Source: an uncultured Clostridia bacterium (lineage in GTDB: Bacteria; Bacillota; Clostridia; Saccharofermentanales; Saccharofermentanaceae). Taken from it: a stretch of 64,000 nucleotides of DNA. Both the position numbers and the translations under genes were made by a program. Each line of letters opens with the position of its first letter. Position 1 is the first letter of the stretch. Positions 35,101 through 43,819 of this stretch are shown in pieces. The notes under the pieces were generated by a model. That model was not told the DNA's origin, made no database searches, and was given only the letters and a program-made list of their open reading frames with translations. Location: contig CAMYXL010000006.1 in assembly GCA_947303255.1 (NCBI GenBank), forward strand, positions 1 to 64,000, in the 5' to 3' direction.

Positions 35101-36903
35101 CTTGAGAAAGAACTTAAGTCTATTATCGGTAACGGTTATGCGATCATGTACTATATCGCTTACCGTCTTGTTAAGCAGTCCAATAACGATGGTTATATCG
35201 TAGGTTCGAGAGGTTCTGTCGGATCTTCACTTGTTGCGACGATGTGTGGTATATCGGAGGTTAATCCATTGCCGCCTCATCATAGATGTCCGAAGTGTAA
35301 TTTTGTTGAGTTCAATAACACAGGTGAATACGGTTCAGGTTTTGATCTTCCAAAGAAGAATTGTCCTCACTGTGGAGTTGAGATGATCTGTGACGGTCAA
35401 GATATCCCATTCGAGACGTTCCTTGGATTCTATGGAGATAAAGCACCTGATATCGATCTTAACTTCAGTAGTGAATATCAGCCTAGAGCACATAAGTACG
35501 TTGAGTATCTGTTCGGTAAGACTCATACATTTAGAGCAGGAACGATAAGTGGTTACGCTGATAAAAACGCTGAAGGTGTTGCCAGAAAAGCAGCAGAAGA
35601 TCTTGGAATCACATATACAAGAGCTCAGCTTGAATATATGTCACAAGGCATTATCGATGTTAAGAGAACCACAGGTCAGCATCCTGGCGGTATCGTCGTT
35701 ATTCCTCAGGAACAGGATATCTATGAGTTTACTCCTATCCAGTATCCTGCAGATAAGGAAGAAAGCTCGATAACAACGCACTTTGACTTTAACTCTTTGC
35801 ATGATACGATCTTGAAACTCGATATTCTTGGCCATGCTGACCCTACGGTACTACGTATGCTTCAGGTTTTGCCGGATATCGATGTAACTACTATTCCGAT
35901 ACCTGATCCGAAGGTAATGAGCCTTCTCGAATCAACGGATGCATTGGGATTTGATGTATCTGAAACGGATGCCGGATCAGCTACGCTTGGTCTTTCTGAG
36001 CTTGGAACGAACATGGCCCGTGGAATGATCAAGGAAGCTGCACCAAGAAGATTCTATGATCTCGTTCAGCTCATGGGTCTTTCACACGGTACTGACGTAT
36101 GGAGTGGTAACGCACAGGATCTCATCAGAGACGGTATCTGTGACCTTAACTCTGTTATCGGATGTCGTGACTCTATCATGACTACACTGATTTATTGGGG
36201 ACTTCCAAATAAGGATGCATTCGACATCATGGAGAATGTCCGTAAGGGTAAAGTTGCTAAGGGTGCTGTTGCAGAAAAGTGGGAAAAGTGGAAGCAGATG
36301 ATGAAGGATAACAATGTGCCTGATTGGTACATCGGTTCTTGTGAAAAGATCAAGTACATGTTCCCGAAAGCTCACGCTGCTGCATACTGTATCTCTACTT
36401 TGCGTGTTGCATGGTTCAAGGTCTATTATCCTGAAGAATATTACTGCGCATTCTTCTCGATTCGTGGTGAAGAATTTGATGCTGAGACTATGTGTCTTGA
36501 TAAGAATGTACTTATTGAGAGACGTAAGTTCCTGGCTGAAGAAATGCACAGAGATCCGAACCCGAAGATCAAGAGTGAGTTCTATCTTTGTGAGATAGTA
36601 GAGGAAATGTATGCCCGTGGTATTACTTTTGCTCCTATCGATCTTGAGAAGTCAGATGCTACTAAGTTTGTTAAGGTCGAGAAGGGCGTCATAAGACCTC
36701 CTCTTGATGTTATTGATACTATTTCTGAGAGTATGGCTACGCGTATTGTTAATGCCAGAGAAGAAGAGCCGTTTAAGAACAGAGAAGATCTTAAGTCCAG
36801 AAGCGGTATTGGTGATTCTGCTATCAATAAACTTGCTGATTATGGTCTGTTGGAAGGTATGCCGGAGTCTGCTCAGGTAAGTCTTTTTGACCTGATGATG
36901 TGA
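32182..36903 (+). CDS. polC: DNA polymerase III PolC, proofreading domain degenerate
   Basis: Replicative DNA polymerase of 1573 residues. In order: N-terminal domain (1-190), charged linker with OB fold (230-345), PHP domain part 1 (from about 358, ELHAHTKMSAQDA, VTDHG), the region where PolC normally carries its DnaQ-type exonuclease (about 450-690), PHP part 2 (CDAHFLNKEDG), and the polymerase with zinc cysteines (CPKC, CPHC), PDIDLNFS, KRTTGQHPGG and KLDILGHADPT. The C-terminal AQVSLF matches the beta-clamp motif. The exonuclease is altered: the expected FDVETTG reads VAVKTTG and HNASFDMGFL reads NDVFKAMGFL, so acidic catalytic residues are missing, and about 70 extra residues separate the two motifs. 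Polymerase motifs appear intact. It overlaps ispG by 11 bases. Confidence 0.95.
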   Translation: MSGKLTDLFDFLEPEEKEQLCFLNIEKINLNKKTSRLDIYLSGGEFLSEENLLALAEYKAKAEFDCDVKFIFQGFTDMGYAMKCLSDLIVSELSLENYEYCQISRSSRFSITDNKLLIESDSMNRELSDMLLNSYGRTFMDIFESHTGMRPEAFSYEFVDEIETAYFTSDIPSDDFETYDTPQEVPEEYWEPEEKKKKTEDKEEKVSSTDKNSWEYKAKVQKKLMKENEGDKKNFRKANAESLFGRVKKDVPFYAIKDIDVSEREVNFEGRIKLDEDGLRLAKSGKCVIANFKVFDETGGVSCVMFVKPEEADAFEKKFEKGGYAGFQGEPTDNRGEFGIKVSGIFEREKPKPRMENCEYKRVELHAHTKMSAQDATIVPADLMKTAARFGHKACAVTDHGVVQAFPEVFNTAKKLTVGDSDEKFKPILGDEGYVVDDGPTICYNLPFEKPERSAIGYIVSVAVKTTGDDCCTDTMQEICLRKYHLKGYVSPRPYREGEDPEAAREFSERDIDRSLWTEGEYEDFSIEPAKARGYVKEDYDEKFWSSIKNSDEIDSMTLGNTGTDDPVIPEGIEYEFVSEYRTLFTGDVWQVPGNEPVDSYFKAGEIVEFIGDGYLCGNDVFKAMGFLRKAGYAINIEDHLYYRHKFLQPVVSVYDIRLLSGKELYKQYPDLETECAEVAQEIIDYLKETGTVDPYEINDKVGHYPLSQIKSKENRAFHIIYLTRNNMGLYNLYRLVSESNVHYFYRRPRTPRSLVKYFSSGLIIGGACEQGEIYRAILNKYRELNKDYQGTLEFLKNDPKFGEMIKLYDYFEIQPLTNNMFLTREEVEPRLNKDDVLNINKLIVALADAYGYPCCATCDAHFLNKEDGKYRMYLLMSMGFADATQQADLYFRTTEEMLEEFSYLGEEKAIEVVCTNTCKFADMCEDGIKPFPDGSYPPIIATAASDVQDLTWTKANRMYRHNGVLNEFVKERLEKELKSIIGNGYAIMYYIAYRLVKQSNNDGYIVGSRGSVGSSLVATMCGISEVNPLPPHHRCPKCNFVEFNNTGEYGSGFDLPKKNCPHCGVEMICDGQDIPFETFLGFYGDKAPDIDLNFSSEYQPRAHKYVEYLFGKTHTFRAGTISGYADKNAEGVARKAAEDLGITYTRAQLEYMSQGIIDVKRTTGQHPGGIVVIPQEQDIYEFTPIQYPADKEESSITTHFDFNSLHDTILKLDILGHADPTVLRMLQVLPDIDVTTIPIPDPKVMSLLESTDALGFDVSETDAGSATLGLSELGTNMARGMIKEAAPRRFYDLVQLMGLSHGTDVWSGNAQDLIRDGICDLNSVIGCRDSIMTTLIYWGLPNKDAFDIMENVRKGKVAKGAVAEKWEKWKQMMKDNNVPDWYIGSCEKIKYMFPKAHAAAYCISTLRVAWFKVYYPEEYYCAFFSIRGEEFDAETMCLDKNVLIERRKFLAEEMHRDPNPKIKSEFYLCEIVEEMYARGITFAPIDLEKSDATKFVKVEKGVIRPPLDVIDTISESMATRIVNAREEEPFKNREDLKSRSGIGDSAINKLADYGLLEGMPESAQVSLFDLMM

Positions 36904-36917
36904 TATTGGAGGTAAGA

Positions 36918-39155
36918 ATGCTTCTTGCTGAGGTAATTTTGCGTAACAGCGTGGATAATACGGATCTTATCTATACGTATAAGATCCCTGATGATCTCGC
37001 GGGCAAGATCTCTGCCGGAATGCTCGTCGATGTTCCGTTTGGAATGCATAACGGAACACGTGACGCTCTTGTATTGTCAGTAAAAGACGGAGAGTATGAA
37101 GGTAAGTTCAGACTTAAATCCATTAAGAGCATAAAAGATCCGCTTCCTGTAATGAAGCCTGATCAGATTGCTCTCATTGAATATATTCAGAAACGTTATG
37201 TCTGCCGCAAAGGCGATGCCCTCTCTTTGATGGTACCGTCTGTTGTGGCAGAACATAAAAATCCACAGGTAAGATGTGTTGAACTTACTGATGAAAAGAA
37301 GGCAAGAGAACTTCTGGCTTCAAATAGGATAAAGAGCATAAACCAGATAAGGATACTTGAATCCCTTTTCGAGAAAAGCCCTGTACAGGCTCAGGAACTT
37401 CTTGTTGTTACGTCATCTTCAAATGCGAATCTTTATGCACTTGTTGATAAGGGACTTATCCGTATCTTCAAGGAAGAAGATATGACAGAGACTGTTGACG
37501 AGAAGGCTGAATATGTAAGAGGACCTGTGCATGATCTTAATGTTGAACAGCAGTATGCCGTAAACAGGATCTGCGAAGAAAGGAAGAATCATAAGGTATT
37601 CCTTCTTCACGGAATCACGGGTTCAGGTAAGACGGAAGTATTTCTTAAGTGTGCGGAAAGTTATCTCGAGAAAGGACACAGTGTTCTTTATCTTGTTCCT
37701 GAGATATCTCTTACTCCGCAGACCATAAGATGGATCACCGGAAGATTTAACAGGGAAGTAGCTGTGCTACACAGCAGACTCACGTCCAAAGAAAGATATG
37801 AGCAGTGGGATAAGATCAGAAAGGGAGAAGCTAAGATAATCGTAGCTGCAAGAAGCGGCGTGTTTGCTCCTATAGATGGCCTTAAGCTGATCATAATTGA
37901 TGAGGAACATGATTCATCATATAAATCGGATAAGCATCCTAAGTACAGTGCAAGGGATATAGCGATTGCCCGTGCAAAGCTTACAGGTGCAACTGTAGTT
38001 TTGGGTTCTGCTACTCCGTCTATCGAGACGTACTATGCGGCTAAGAATGATTACTATGAACTTTTGAAGCTGACGCAGAGGGCTAATCCTAATGCGCATC
38101 TTCCAAAGGTTACCATTGTAGATATGAAAGAGCAGATCAAGCAGGGTGCGGGAAGCTTTTTCTCAATACCGCTCAAGAACAAGATGCTCAAGGCTCTTGA
38201 TGAGGATAAACAGATAATACTGTTCCTCAACAGAAGAGGTTATTCGAGAACACTTATCTGTAAGGATTGCGGTGAGCCTTTGAACTGTCCTTCATGTTCT
38301 GTGGGTATGACTCTTCATACGAACAGGCACAGCAAGGAAAAGCTTCTGATCTGTCATTACTGCGGTTATGCGATCCCTGTGTCGGAGGCAAAGTGCAATG
38401 CCTGCGGAAGTAAGGAACTTGATTCCATAGGATTTGGTACGCAACAGTTGGAGGAGCAGGTTAAGACTACTTTCCCGGGTGTATCTGTTCTTCGTATGGA
38501 TCAGGATTCGACTGCGGGAATAGGTGCTCATGAGAAGATATTAAGTGCTTTTCGAGAGAAAAAAGCATCGATACTTATTGGAACGCAGATGATCGCGAAG
38601 GGACATGATTTTCCTGAGGTTACCGTAGTAGGAATACTCGATACGGATATCATCGCGGCAAGCCCTGACTACAGAGGATCTGAGAGGGCTTTCCAGCTTA
38701 TAACCCAGGCATCGGGAAGAGCCGGAAGAGACAACGATCCGGGTGAGGTCTTCATACAGACATATAAGCCTGATAATCCGCTTATCATGTACGCGGCATG
38801 CCAGGACTATGACAGCTTCTTTGATGCACAGCTCGAGTACAGACAGGCGATGAATCTGCCGCCGTTTAAGGCATCCGGAGAGATCATGATCCAGTCATCT
38901 GATGAAGATGAACTTATGAGAATATCCGATGACCTCGCGAAGTACTTGAGAGATTACTTAAGTTATCAGAGCAAGGACTTCGGTTTTGAACTATACGGAC
39001 CGATACCTTCTGCGATATATGAGCTTCGCGGAAACTACAGAAATGTTTTCAATATAAAGGCAAAGAACAAGTCTTCGCTCAACGCGGTGTTTAAACAGGT
39101 TTTCGAAGATTTTGATTATACGAGATATCCGATCTCTGTTGATTCCGACAAGTAA
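36918..39155 (+). CDS. priA: Primosomal protein N' (replication restart helicase)
   Basis: Helicase that reloads the replisome at stalled forks. It has 745 residues; the start is at 36918 after GGAGGTAAGA (the track start is a GTG 18 bases earlier). An N-terminal 3'-DNA-binding domain is followed by Walker A GITGSGKTEV, the DEEH box (IIDEEHDSSYKSD), GSATPS, a zinc-binding cysteine region (CKDCG, CPSC, CHYCG, CNACGS), and helicase motifs IGTQMIAKGHDFP and QASGRAGRD. It lies 14 bases after polC, fitting a shared replication role. A terminator follows. Confidence 0.97.
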   Translation: MLLAEVILRNSVDNTDLIYTYKIPDDLAGKISAGMLVDVPFGMHNGTRDALVLSVKDGEYEGKFRLKSIKSIKDPLPVMKPDQIALIEYIQKRYVCRKGDALSLMVPSVVAEHKNPQVRCVELTDEKKARELLASNRIKSINQIRILESLFEKSPVQAQELLVVTSSSNANLYALVDKGLIRIFKEEDMTETVDEKAEYVRGPVHDLNVEQQYAVNRICEERKNHKVFLLHGITGSGKTEVFLKCAESYLEKGHSVLYLVPEISLTPQTIRWITGRFNREVAVLHSRLTSKERYEQWDKIRKGEAKIIVAARSGVFAPIDGLKLIIIDEEHDSSYKSDKHPKYSARDIAIARAKLTGATVVLGSATPSIETYYAAKNDYYELLKLTQRANPNAHLPKVTIVDMKEQIKQGAGSFFSIPLKNKMLKALDEDKQIILFLNRRGYSRTLICKDCGEPLNCPSCSVGMTLHTNRHSKEKLLICHYCGYAIPVSEAKCNACGSKELDSIGFGTQQLEEQVKTTFPGVSVLRMDQDSTAGIGAHEKILSAFREKKASILIGTQMIAKGHDFPEVTVVGILDTDIIAASPDYRGSERAFQLITQASGRAGRDNDPGEVFIQTYKPDNPLIMYAACQDYDSFFDAQLEYRQAMNLPPFKASGEIMIQSSDEDELMRISDDLAKYLRDYLSYQSKDFGFELYGPIPSAIYELRGNYRNVFNIKAKNKSSLNAVFKQVFEDFDYTRYPISVDSDK

Positions 39156-39160
39156 TAAAT

Positions 39161-39195
39161 GACTCCTTATGATCATCCGGGTCGTAAGGAGTCTT
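39161..39195 (+). terminator. Terminator after priA
   Basis: GACTCCTTA-tgatcatccgggtcg-TAAGGAGTC followed by TTT. The T-run is short, so efficiency is uncertain. Confidence 0.7.
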
Positions 39196-39253
39196 TACAT
39201 GTTAAATGATGTTTGCAGCATGTATCATATATTATAATATGTCAGTTTTCGAT

Positions 39254-39263
39254 GTGGTATAAT
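39254..39263 (+). promoter_or_regulatory. def operon promoter (extended -10)
   Basis: GTGGTATAAT, an extended -10 (TGnTATAAT), 33 bases ahead of the def start. A second TATAAT lies at 39233-39238. The first is identical over ten bases to promoters at 53261 and 62977. Confidence 0.6.
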
Positions 39264-39296
39264 ACATTGTTAGATTAATGAATGAGGTTTTATAAC

Positions 39297-39776
39297 ATGG
39301 CATTAAGAAATATAGTTTTAGAGAATGAAGAACTTATACGTAAAAAGAGCAGACCTGTAGATGAGATCACACCAAGGATCCTTACATTGCTCGATGATAT
39401 GGCTGATACGATGTACTACGAGAACAGAGGTATCGGTATAGCTGCTCCTCAGGTAGGTGTTTTAAGACGTGTATTTATCGTTGATGTAGGTGATGATCAC
39501 GGTCTTATCGAGTTTATCAATCCTGAGATCACAAGAAGAGAAGGAACTCAGGTTTATACCGAAGGTTGCCTTTCTTGCCCTGGTAAGAACGCAGAGGTCG
39601 AAAGACCTGCTGAGATAACAGTTAAGGCTCTCGACAGAAACGGCAAAGAGTTTACTCTTGATGCTGACGGTCTTTTGGCTGTTTGTATCTGTCACGAATA
39701 TGATCATCTCGACGGAATCCTTTTTATTGATAAGGCAATAAACGGCGAGATCTATGAAGTGGAGTCCGATTCATGA
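39297..39776 (+). CDS. def: Peptide deformylase
   Basis: Removes the formyl group from the N-terminus of new proteins. It has 159 residues from the ATG at 39297, which follows GAGG (the track adds five residues). The three metal-site motifs are GIGIAAPQVG, EGCLSCPG and CHEYDHLDG. It heads the def-fmt-rsmB-rlmN-stp-prkC-rsgA-rpe-thiN operon; the stop overlaps fmt by four bases. Confidence 0.97.
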   Translation: MALRNIVLENEELIRKKSRPVDEITPRILTLLDDMADTMYYENRGIGIAAPQVGVLRRVFIVDVGDDHGLIEFINPEITRREGTQVYTEGCLSCPGKNAEVERPAEITVKALDRNGKEFTLDADGLLAVCICHEYDHLDGILFIDKAINGEIYEVESDS

Positions 39777-40717
39777 GTGATCTGAAAATCTGTTTTATGG
39801 GTACACCTGACTTTGCCAGGACTGTTTTGGAATCACTGGTAAACGAAGGATATAAGGTAGTTCTTTGTTGCTGCCAGCCTGATAAGCCTGTTGGCCGTAA
39901 GAAGATAATCACAGCCCCTCCGGTTAAAGTTTTCGCGCAGGAAAAAGGAATTGATGTATTCCAACCTGATTCAATGAGAACGGATGAGGCTTATGAGACT
40001 ATCTCAAAGTATGAACCGGATCTTATCATCACGGCTGCTTACGGCAAGATCCTTCCATCGAAGATACTTAACATCCCTACGATGGGATGCGTTAATGTTC
40101 ATGCTTCGCTCCTTCCTAAGTACAGGGGTGCAGCTCCTGTTCAGTATGCCATCATGAACGGTGATAAGGTTACGGGTGTAACTATCATGGAGATGGACGA
40201 GGGCATGGATACCGGCGCCATGATCGATAAGGTTGAAGTAGCCATAAGAGATGACGTTGATACTGAAACTTTGATGAGTGAACTTGCGGTAGCAGGAAGT
40301 AAGCTTCTTATCGATACTCTTCCAAAGTACCTTAACGGCGAGATCCTCGCACATGCACAGAATAACGATGAAGCTACTGTATGCGGTCAGATAAAGCCGG
40401 ATCAGGGCGTTATCGATTGGAACTGGAGTGCTCAGAAGATCCACGATATGGTAAGAGCTCTTACTAACTGGCCTGGTGCATCTACTATCCTGGACGGAAA
40501 TAAGCTCAAGATATATAAGACCCACGTTGCGGAATTTGAAGATACTGACCTTAAGCCTGGTCAGATAGCCAAAGCTCACAAAAAGGATCTCTTCGTCAAG
40601 TGCGGCGAAGGTTACCTTGCAATTGACGAGCTCCAGACAGCAGGCGGCAAGCGCCTTCAGGCTATCGATTGTGCCCATAACTTCAAGGTCGGAACTATGC
40701 TCGGTGAAGGTGTATGA
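39773..40717 (+). CDS. fmt: Methionyl-tRNA formyltransferase
   Basis: Formylates initiator Met-tRNA using 10-formyltetrahydrofolate, the partner reaction of def. It has 314 residues with KICFMGTPDFA at the start, the catalytic VNVHASLLPKYRGAAPVQYAI near 110, TGVTIMEMDEGMDTG, and a C-terminal tRNA-binding OB domain. The stop overlaps rsmB (ATGA). Confidence 0.97.
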   Translation: MSDLKICFMGTPDFARTVLESLVNEGYKVVLCCCQPDKPVGRKKIITAPPVKVFAQEKGIDVFQPDSMRTDEAYETISKYEPDLIITAAYGKILPSKILNIPTMGCVNVHASLLPKYRGAAPVQYAIMNGDKVTGVTIMEMDEGMDTGAMIDKVEVAIRDDVDTETLMSELAVAGSKLLIDTLPKYLNGEILAHAQNNDEATVCGQIKPDQGVIDWNWSAQKIHDMVRALTNWPGASTILDGNKLKIYKTHVAEFEDTDLKPGQIAKAHKKDLFVKCGEGYLAIDELQTAGGKRLQAIDCAHNFKVGTMLGEGV

Positions 40718-42024
40718 TCTCAGATCGCGAGATTGCATATGAAATGCTCTATGATGTCTTCGAGAAAGAAGGCTTCAGTAATCTCGTCCTCAAGGATTAC
40801 GAGACTACGGGATTTGTATCTGCCATGTTTTATGGCACGATCCTTAGGTCCGTGACCATTGATTTTATCCTCAAGCACGTAACTAAGACTGACGTGAACG
40901 ATATGGATCCTTCAACGAGGACTATCGTTCGCATGGGCGCCTGGCAGATACTCTTTTCTGACAAAGTCCCGACATTTGCCGCATGCAATACATCAGTCGA
41001 GCTTTGCAAGAAGTATAGGCCCCAGAGCAGTTCTTTTGTTAATGCTATTCTTCGAAAACTCGCGTCAGCTGATATCGATATAGATTCTTTTAAACCTGAG
41101 ATCCGTACTTCTCTAAAAAGCGAGATCTTCGGCATCCTCAAAAAAAGCTACGGCAAAGAAAAAGCCCTTAGCATCGGCGAAGCTCTTTTAAACAGACCGA
41201 ACATCGCTATCAGACCTAACAGGCTTAAGACTGATAAGGAAAAACTCAGGAAGCTTTTGCTCGAAGAGGTAGCAAGTATCTCGGATTCCACGCTGATCCC
41301 TGATGCTCTCCTCATAGACGGAACCAATATCGAGAATCTCCAAAGCTTTAAAGACGGATTGTTCTTTGTTCAGAATGAAGCCGCACAGCTGGCATCCATC
41401 GTGGCAGATCCTTCCGAGGATACGGATATCCTTGATTGCTGCGCAGCTCCGGGAGGAAAGAGCACGCATCTTGCGGAACTAAGTAATGACAGCTCCAGGA
41501 TCCTGTCTCTTGATATCAACGAGAGCAGACTAAAGCTCATCGATGATAACGCCAAGCGTCTCGGACTTAGCTCAGTTAAGACGATGTGCGCTGACAGCAC
41601 TGATCTTAAAGCTTCACTGGGTGACAGGAGTTTTGATCTTGTTCTTTGTGATGTTCCTTGCAGCGGACTTGGTCTGATGGCACGTAAACCTGATATCAGA
41701 CTTACTATTTCGTATGACAGGATAGAGGAACTCTTGCCGCGTCAGAAGATTATCCTTAAGAATGCTTCGGAGTACGTTAGACCGGGAGGTTTCCTCATAT
41801 ACAGTACATGCACGATGAATAAGGCTGAAAATGAAGAAACGATACAAGATTTCCTCGCGAACAGCCCCGATTTTGTGCCATGTGATATAACTGATATATT
41901 GCCTTCGTCTCTTATAATGGATGAAGGAAGAAAAGAATCTTGCAGGAATGGTATGCTTACACTGTTCCCGGATACCGACGGATGCGACGGTTTCTTTATC
42001 TGTAAGATGGAAAGGAGAGCCTGA
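40714..42024 (+). CDS. rsmB: 16S rRNA m5C967 methyltransferase RsmB
   Basis: Methylates cytosine in 16S rRNA with S-adenosylmethionine. It has 436 residues. An N-terminal NusB-like helical RNA-binding domain (1-135) precedes a methyltransferase domain with the SAM loop LDCCAAPGGKSTHLAE near 245, the catalytic-site CDVPCSGLGLMARKPDI near 310 and the second active cysteine in YSTCTMNKAENE near 365. Overlaps at both ends show translational coupling. Confidence 0.95.
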   Translation: MISDREIAYEMLYDVFEKEGFSNLVLKDYETTGFVSAMFYGTILRSVTIDFILKHVTKTDVNDMDPSTRTIVRMGAWQILFSDKVPTFAACNTSVELCKKYRPQSSSFVNAILRKLASADIDIDSFKPEIRTSLKSEIFGILKKSYGKEKALSIGEALLNRPNIAIRPNRLKTDKEKLRKLLLEEVASISDSTLIPDALLIDGTNIENLQSFKDGLFFVQNEAAQLASIVADPSEDTDILDCCAAPGGKSTHLAELSNDSSRILSLDINESRLKLIDDNAKRLGLSSVKTMCADSTDLKASLGDRSFDLVLCDVPCSGLGLMARKPDIRLTISYDRIEELLPRQKIILKNASEYVRPGGFLIYSTCTMNKAENEETIQDFLANSPDFVPCDITDILPSSLIMDEGRKESCRNGMLTLFPDTDGCDGFFICKMERRA

Positions 42025-43055
42025 TGGATAAGAGATTTTGTCTTGATCTGAATCTTAATGATATCAAGGATTGGTGCGCGGAAAAGTCATTTCCGTCCTA
42101 TCGTGCCGACCAACTTTTTAAGTGGCTCTCCACAGGCGTTATCTGTCTTGATGACATGACCAATATCCCTAAGGATATGCGTGCTTCCTTAAGTGAAGAT
42201 TTCATTTTCGATGAGGGAATGAAGATAGAGCATGAATTTGTTTCTCAGATAGACGGTACGGTTAAGCTTGTGTTCAGGATGTATGACGGTCACATCATCG
42301 AGACCGTAATCATGAGATATAAGCAGGGATTATCCATCTGCATCTCTTCACAGGCAGGCTGCAAGATGGGATGTACATTCTGTGCTTCTGCTCATGCAGG
42401 ATTCGGAAGAAACCTCACAGGCGGTGAGATGCTCGGTCAGGTCCTTCTTTCACAGAAGAGAATGAACGAGAGAATAAGAAGTGTCGTTGTCATGGGCATA
42501 GGTGAGCCTTTTGATAATTACGATAATCTGATGCGATTTATTGAACTCGTTACCTGCGAAGAGGGAAACAACCTTGGTTCCAGACACATAACAGTCTCGA
42601 CATGCGGTCTTGTTCCTAAGATGAAGGAATTTACCGCTTTGAAGTCACAGGTCAATCTGTCTGTTTCTTTGCATGCACCTAACGACGAGCTTCGTAAGCA
42701 GCTCATGCCGATCGCGAATAAGTACAGTCTTGATGAACTTATCAAGGCTTGTGATGAATATATTAAAGCTACTAACAGAAGGATTACTTTCGAGTATTCG
42801 CTTTTTGACGGCGTTAATGACGGACCTGAATCAGCCCGTGAACTCTATAGACTTTTAAGAGGACTTCATTGCCATGTTAACCTTATCGCGGCTAACGAAT
42901 TCCCGGGAAGTCCGTACAAGAGAAGCCGTAAGGAACATATTGAGGCATTCAGATCGTCTCTAGAACGATACAAGATAAATGCAACATTAAGAAGAGAAAT
43001 GGGAACTGACATCATGGCTGCCTGCGGACAGCTTCGAAGAGGACTGGAGCAATGA
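42024..43055 (+). CDS. rlmN: Dual-specificity rRNA/tRNA A-C2 methyltransferase RlmN
   Basis: Radical SAM enzyme that methylates 23S rRNA A2503 and certain tRNAs at adenine C2. It has 343 residues. The 4Fe-4S motif CKMGCTFCAS is near residue 115, followed by NLTGGEMLGQVL, VVMGIGEPFDN and SVSLHAPND. The C-terminal cysteine that takes part in methyl transfer is in MAACGQLR. The start overlaps the rsmB stop; the stop overlaps stp by four bases. Confidence 0.97.
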   Translation: MDKRFCLDLNLNDIKDWCAEKSFPSYRADQLFKWLSTGVICLDDMTNIPKDMRASLSEDFIFDEGMKIEHEFVSQIDGTVKLVFRMYDGHIIETVIMRYKQGLSICISSQAGCKMGCTFCASAHAGFGRNLTGGEMLGQVLLSQKRMNERIRSVVVMGIGEPFDNYDNLMRFIELVTCEEGNNLGSRHITVSTCGLVPKMKEFTALKSQVNLSVSLHAPNDELRKQLMPIANKYSLDELIKACDEYIKATNRRITFEYSLFDGVNDGPESARELYRLLRGLHCHVNLIAANEFPGSPYKRSRKEHIEAFRSSLERYKINATLRREMGTDIMAACGQLRRGLEQ

Positions 43056-43819
43056 AGTATTTTGCTATCTCAGACAAAGGTCTCGTAAGAGACAATAACG
43101 AAGACAGCATCGCCTGCGAGAAGTTCGGCGATACTCTTTGCATGGTCGTAGCAGACGGTCTAGGCGGACAGGAAAAGGGCGAAATCGCCAGTATGATCGC
43201 CGTCACAGGTATGATGGATATCCTTCGCGAAAACTCTGATAAGCTCATCAACTTTGATGAATCTTCTATCGTTGAGATACTTGAAGGAAGTTACCAGAAG
43301 ATCAACAGTAAGATACTTCTTCGTGCCTGCTACAACAAAGAATGTATTGGCATGTCCACGACTCTTACATGTGCGATCCTTAACGATAAGCGTCTTATCA
43401 TTTCCCATTTGGGTGACTGCCGTGCCTATCTTTTGCACGGATCCAAACTTGAGGTTCTTACGCTTGACCATACCTATGCTGCAGAGCTCATAAAGAGCAA
43501 CGCACCGGGCATAAGTGAGGAAGAGTATAAGGCTGCCAGAAACATGCTCACAAAGTACCTCGGAGAAAACATTTTTATCACTCCGGATATTTACAGGTAT
43601 AATGTAATGTATGGAGATTTGATCCTTCTTTGTTCAGACGGGCTTTATGCCTATATCGACGAGGATAAGATGAGATCTCTCTTGAGGATACATTCTGATC
43701 TTCAGAAGTGTGCCAAAAGCTTAATAGATGAAGTTTTTGAAAACGGGGCCAATGATAATGTGTCACTTATACTGGCACATAACAGACCCGATGATAAAAA
43801 GGAGTTTATATCATTATGA
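43052..43819 (+). CDS. stp: PP2C-type Ser/Thr protein phosphatase
   Basis: Dephosphorylates targets of the neighbouring PASTA kinase. It has 255 residues with the PP2C metal motifs: SDKGLVRDNNEDS at the start, VVADGLGGQEKGEIAS near 30, SHLGDCRAYL near 125, LCSDGLYAYID near 190 and GANDNVSLIL near 235. It sits directly before and overlaps prkC by four bases, the standard pairing in Gram-positive bacteria. Confidence 0.96.
   Translation: MKYFAISDKGLVRDNNEDSIACEKFGDTLCMVVADGLGGQEKGEIASMIAVTGMMDILRENSDKLINFDESSIVEILEGSYQKINSKILLRACYNKECIGMSTTLTCAILNDKRLIISHLGDCRAYLLHGSKLEVLTLDHTYAAELIKSNAPGISEEEYKAARNMLTKYLGENIFITPDIYRYNVMYGDLILLCSDGLYAYIDEDKMRSLLRIHSDLQKCAKSLIDEVFENGANDNVSLILAHNRPDDKKEFISL

Noticed and set aside
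40004-40738. 244-residue minus-strand ORF opposite fmt
   Set aside because: Shadow of fmt, with no start signal or recognisable domain.
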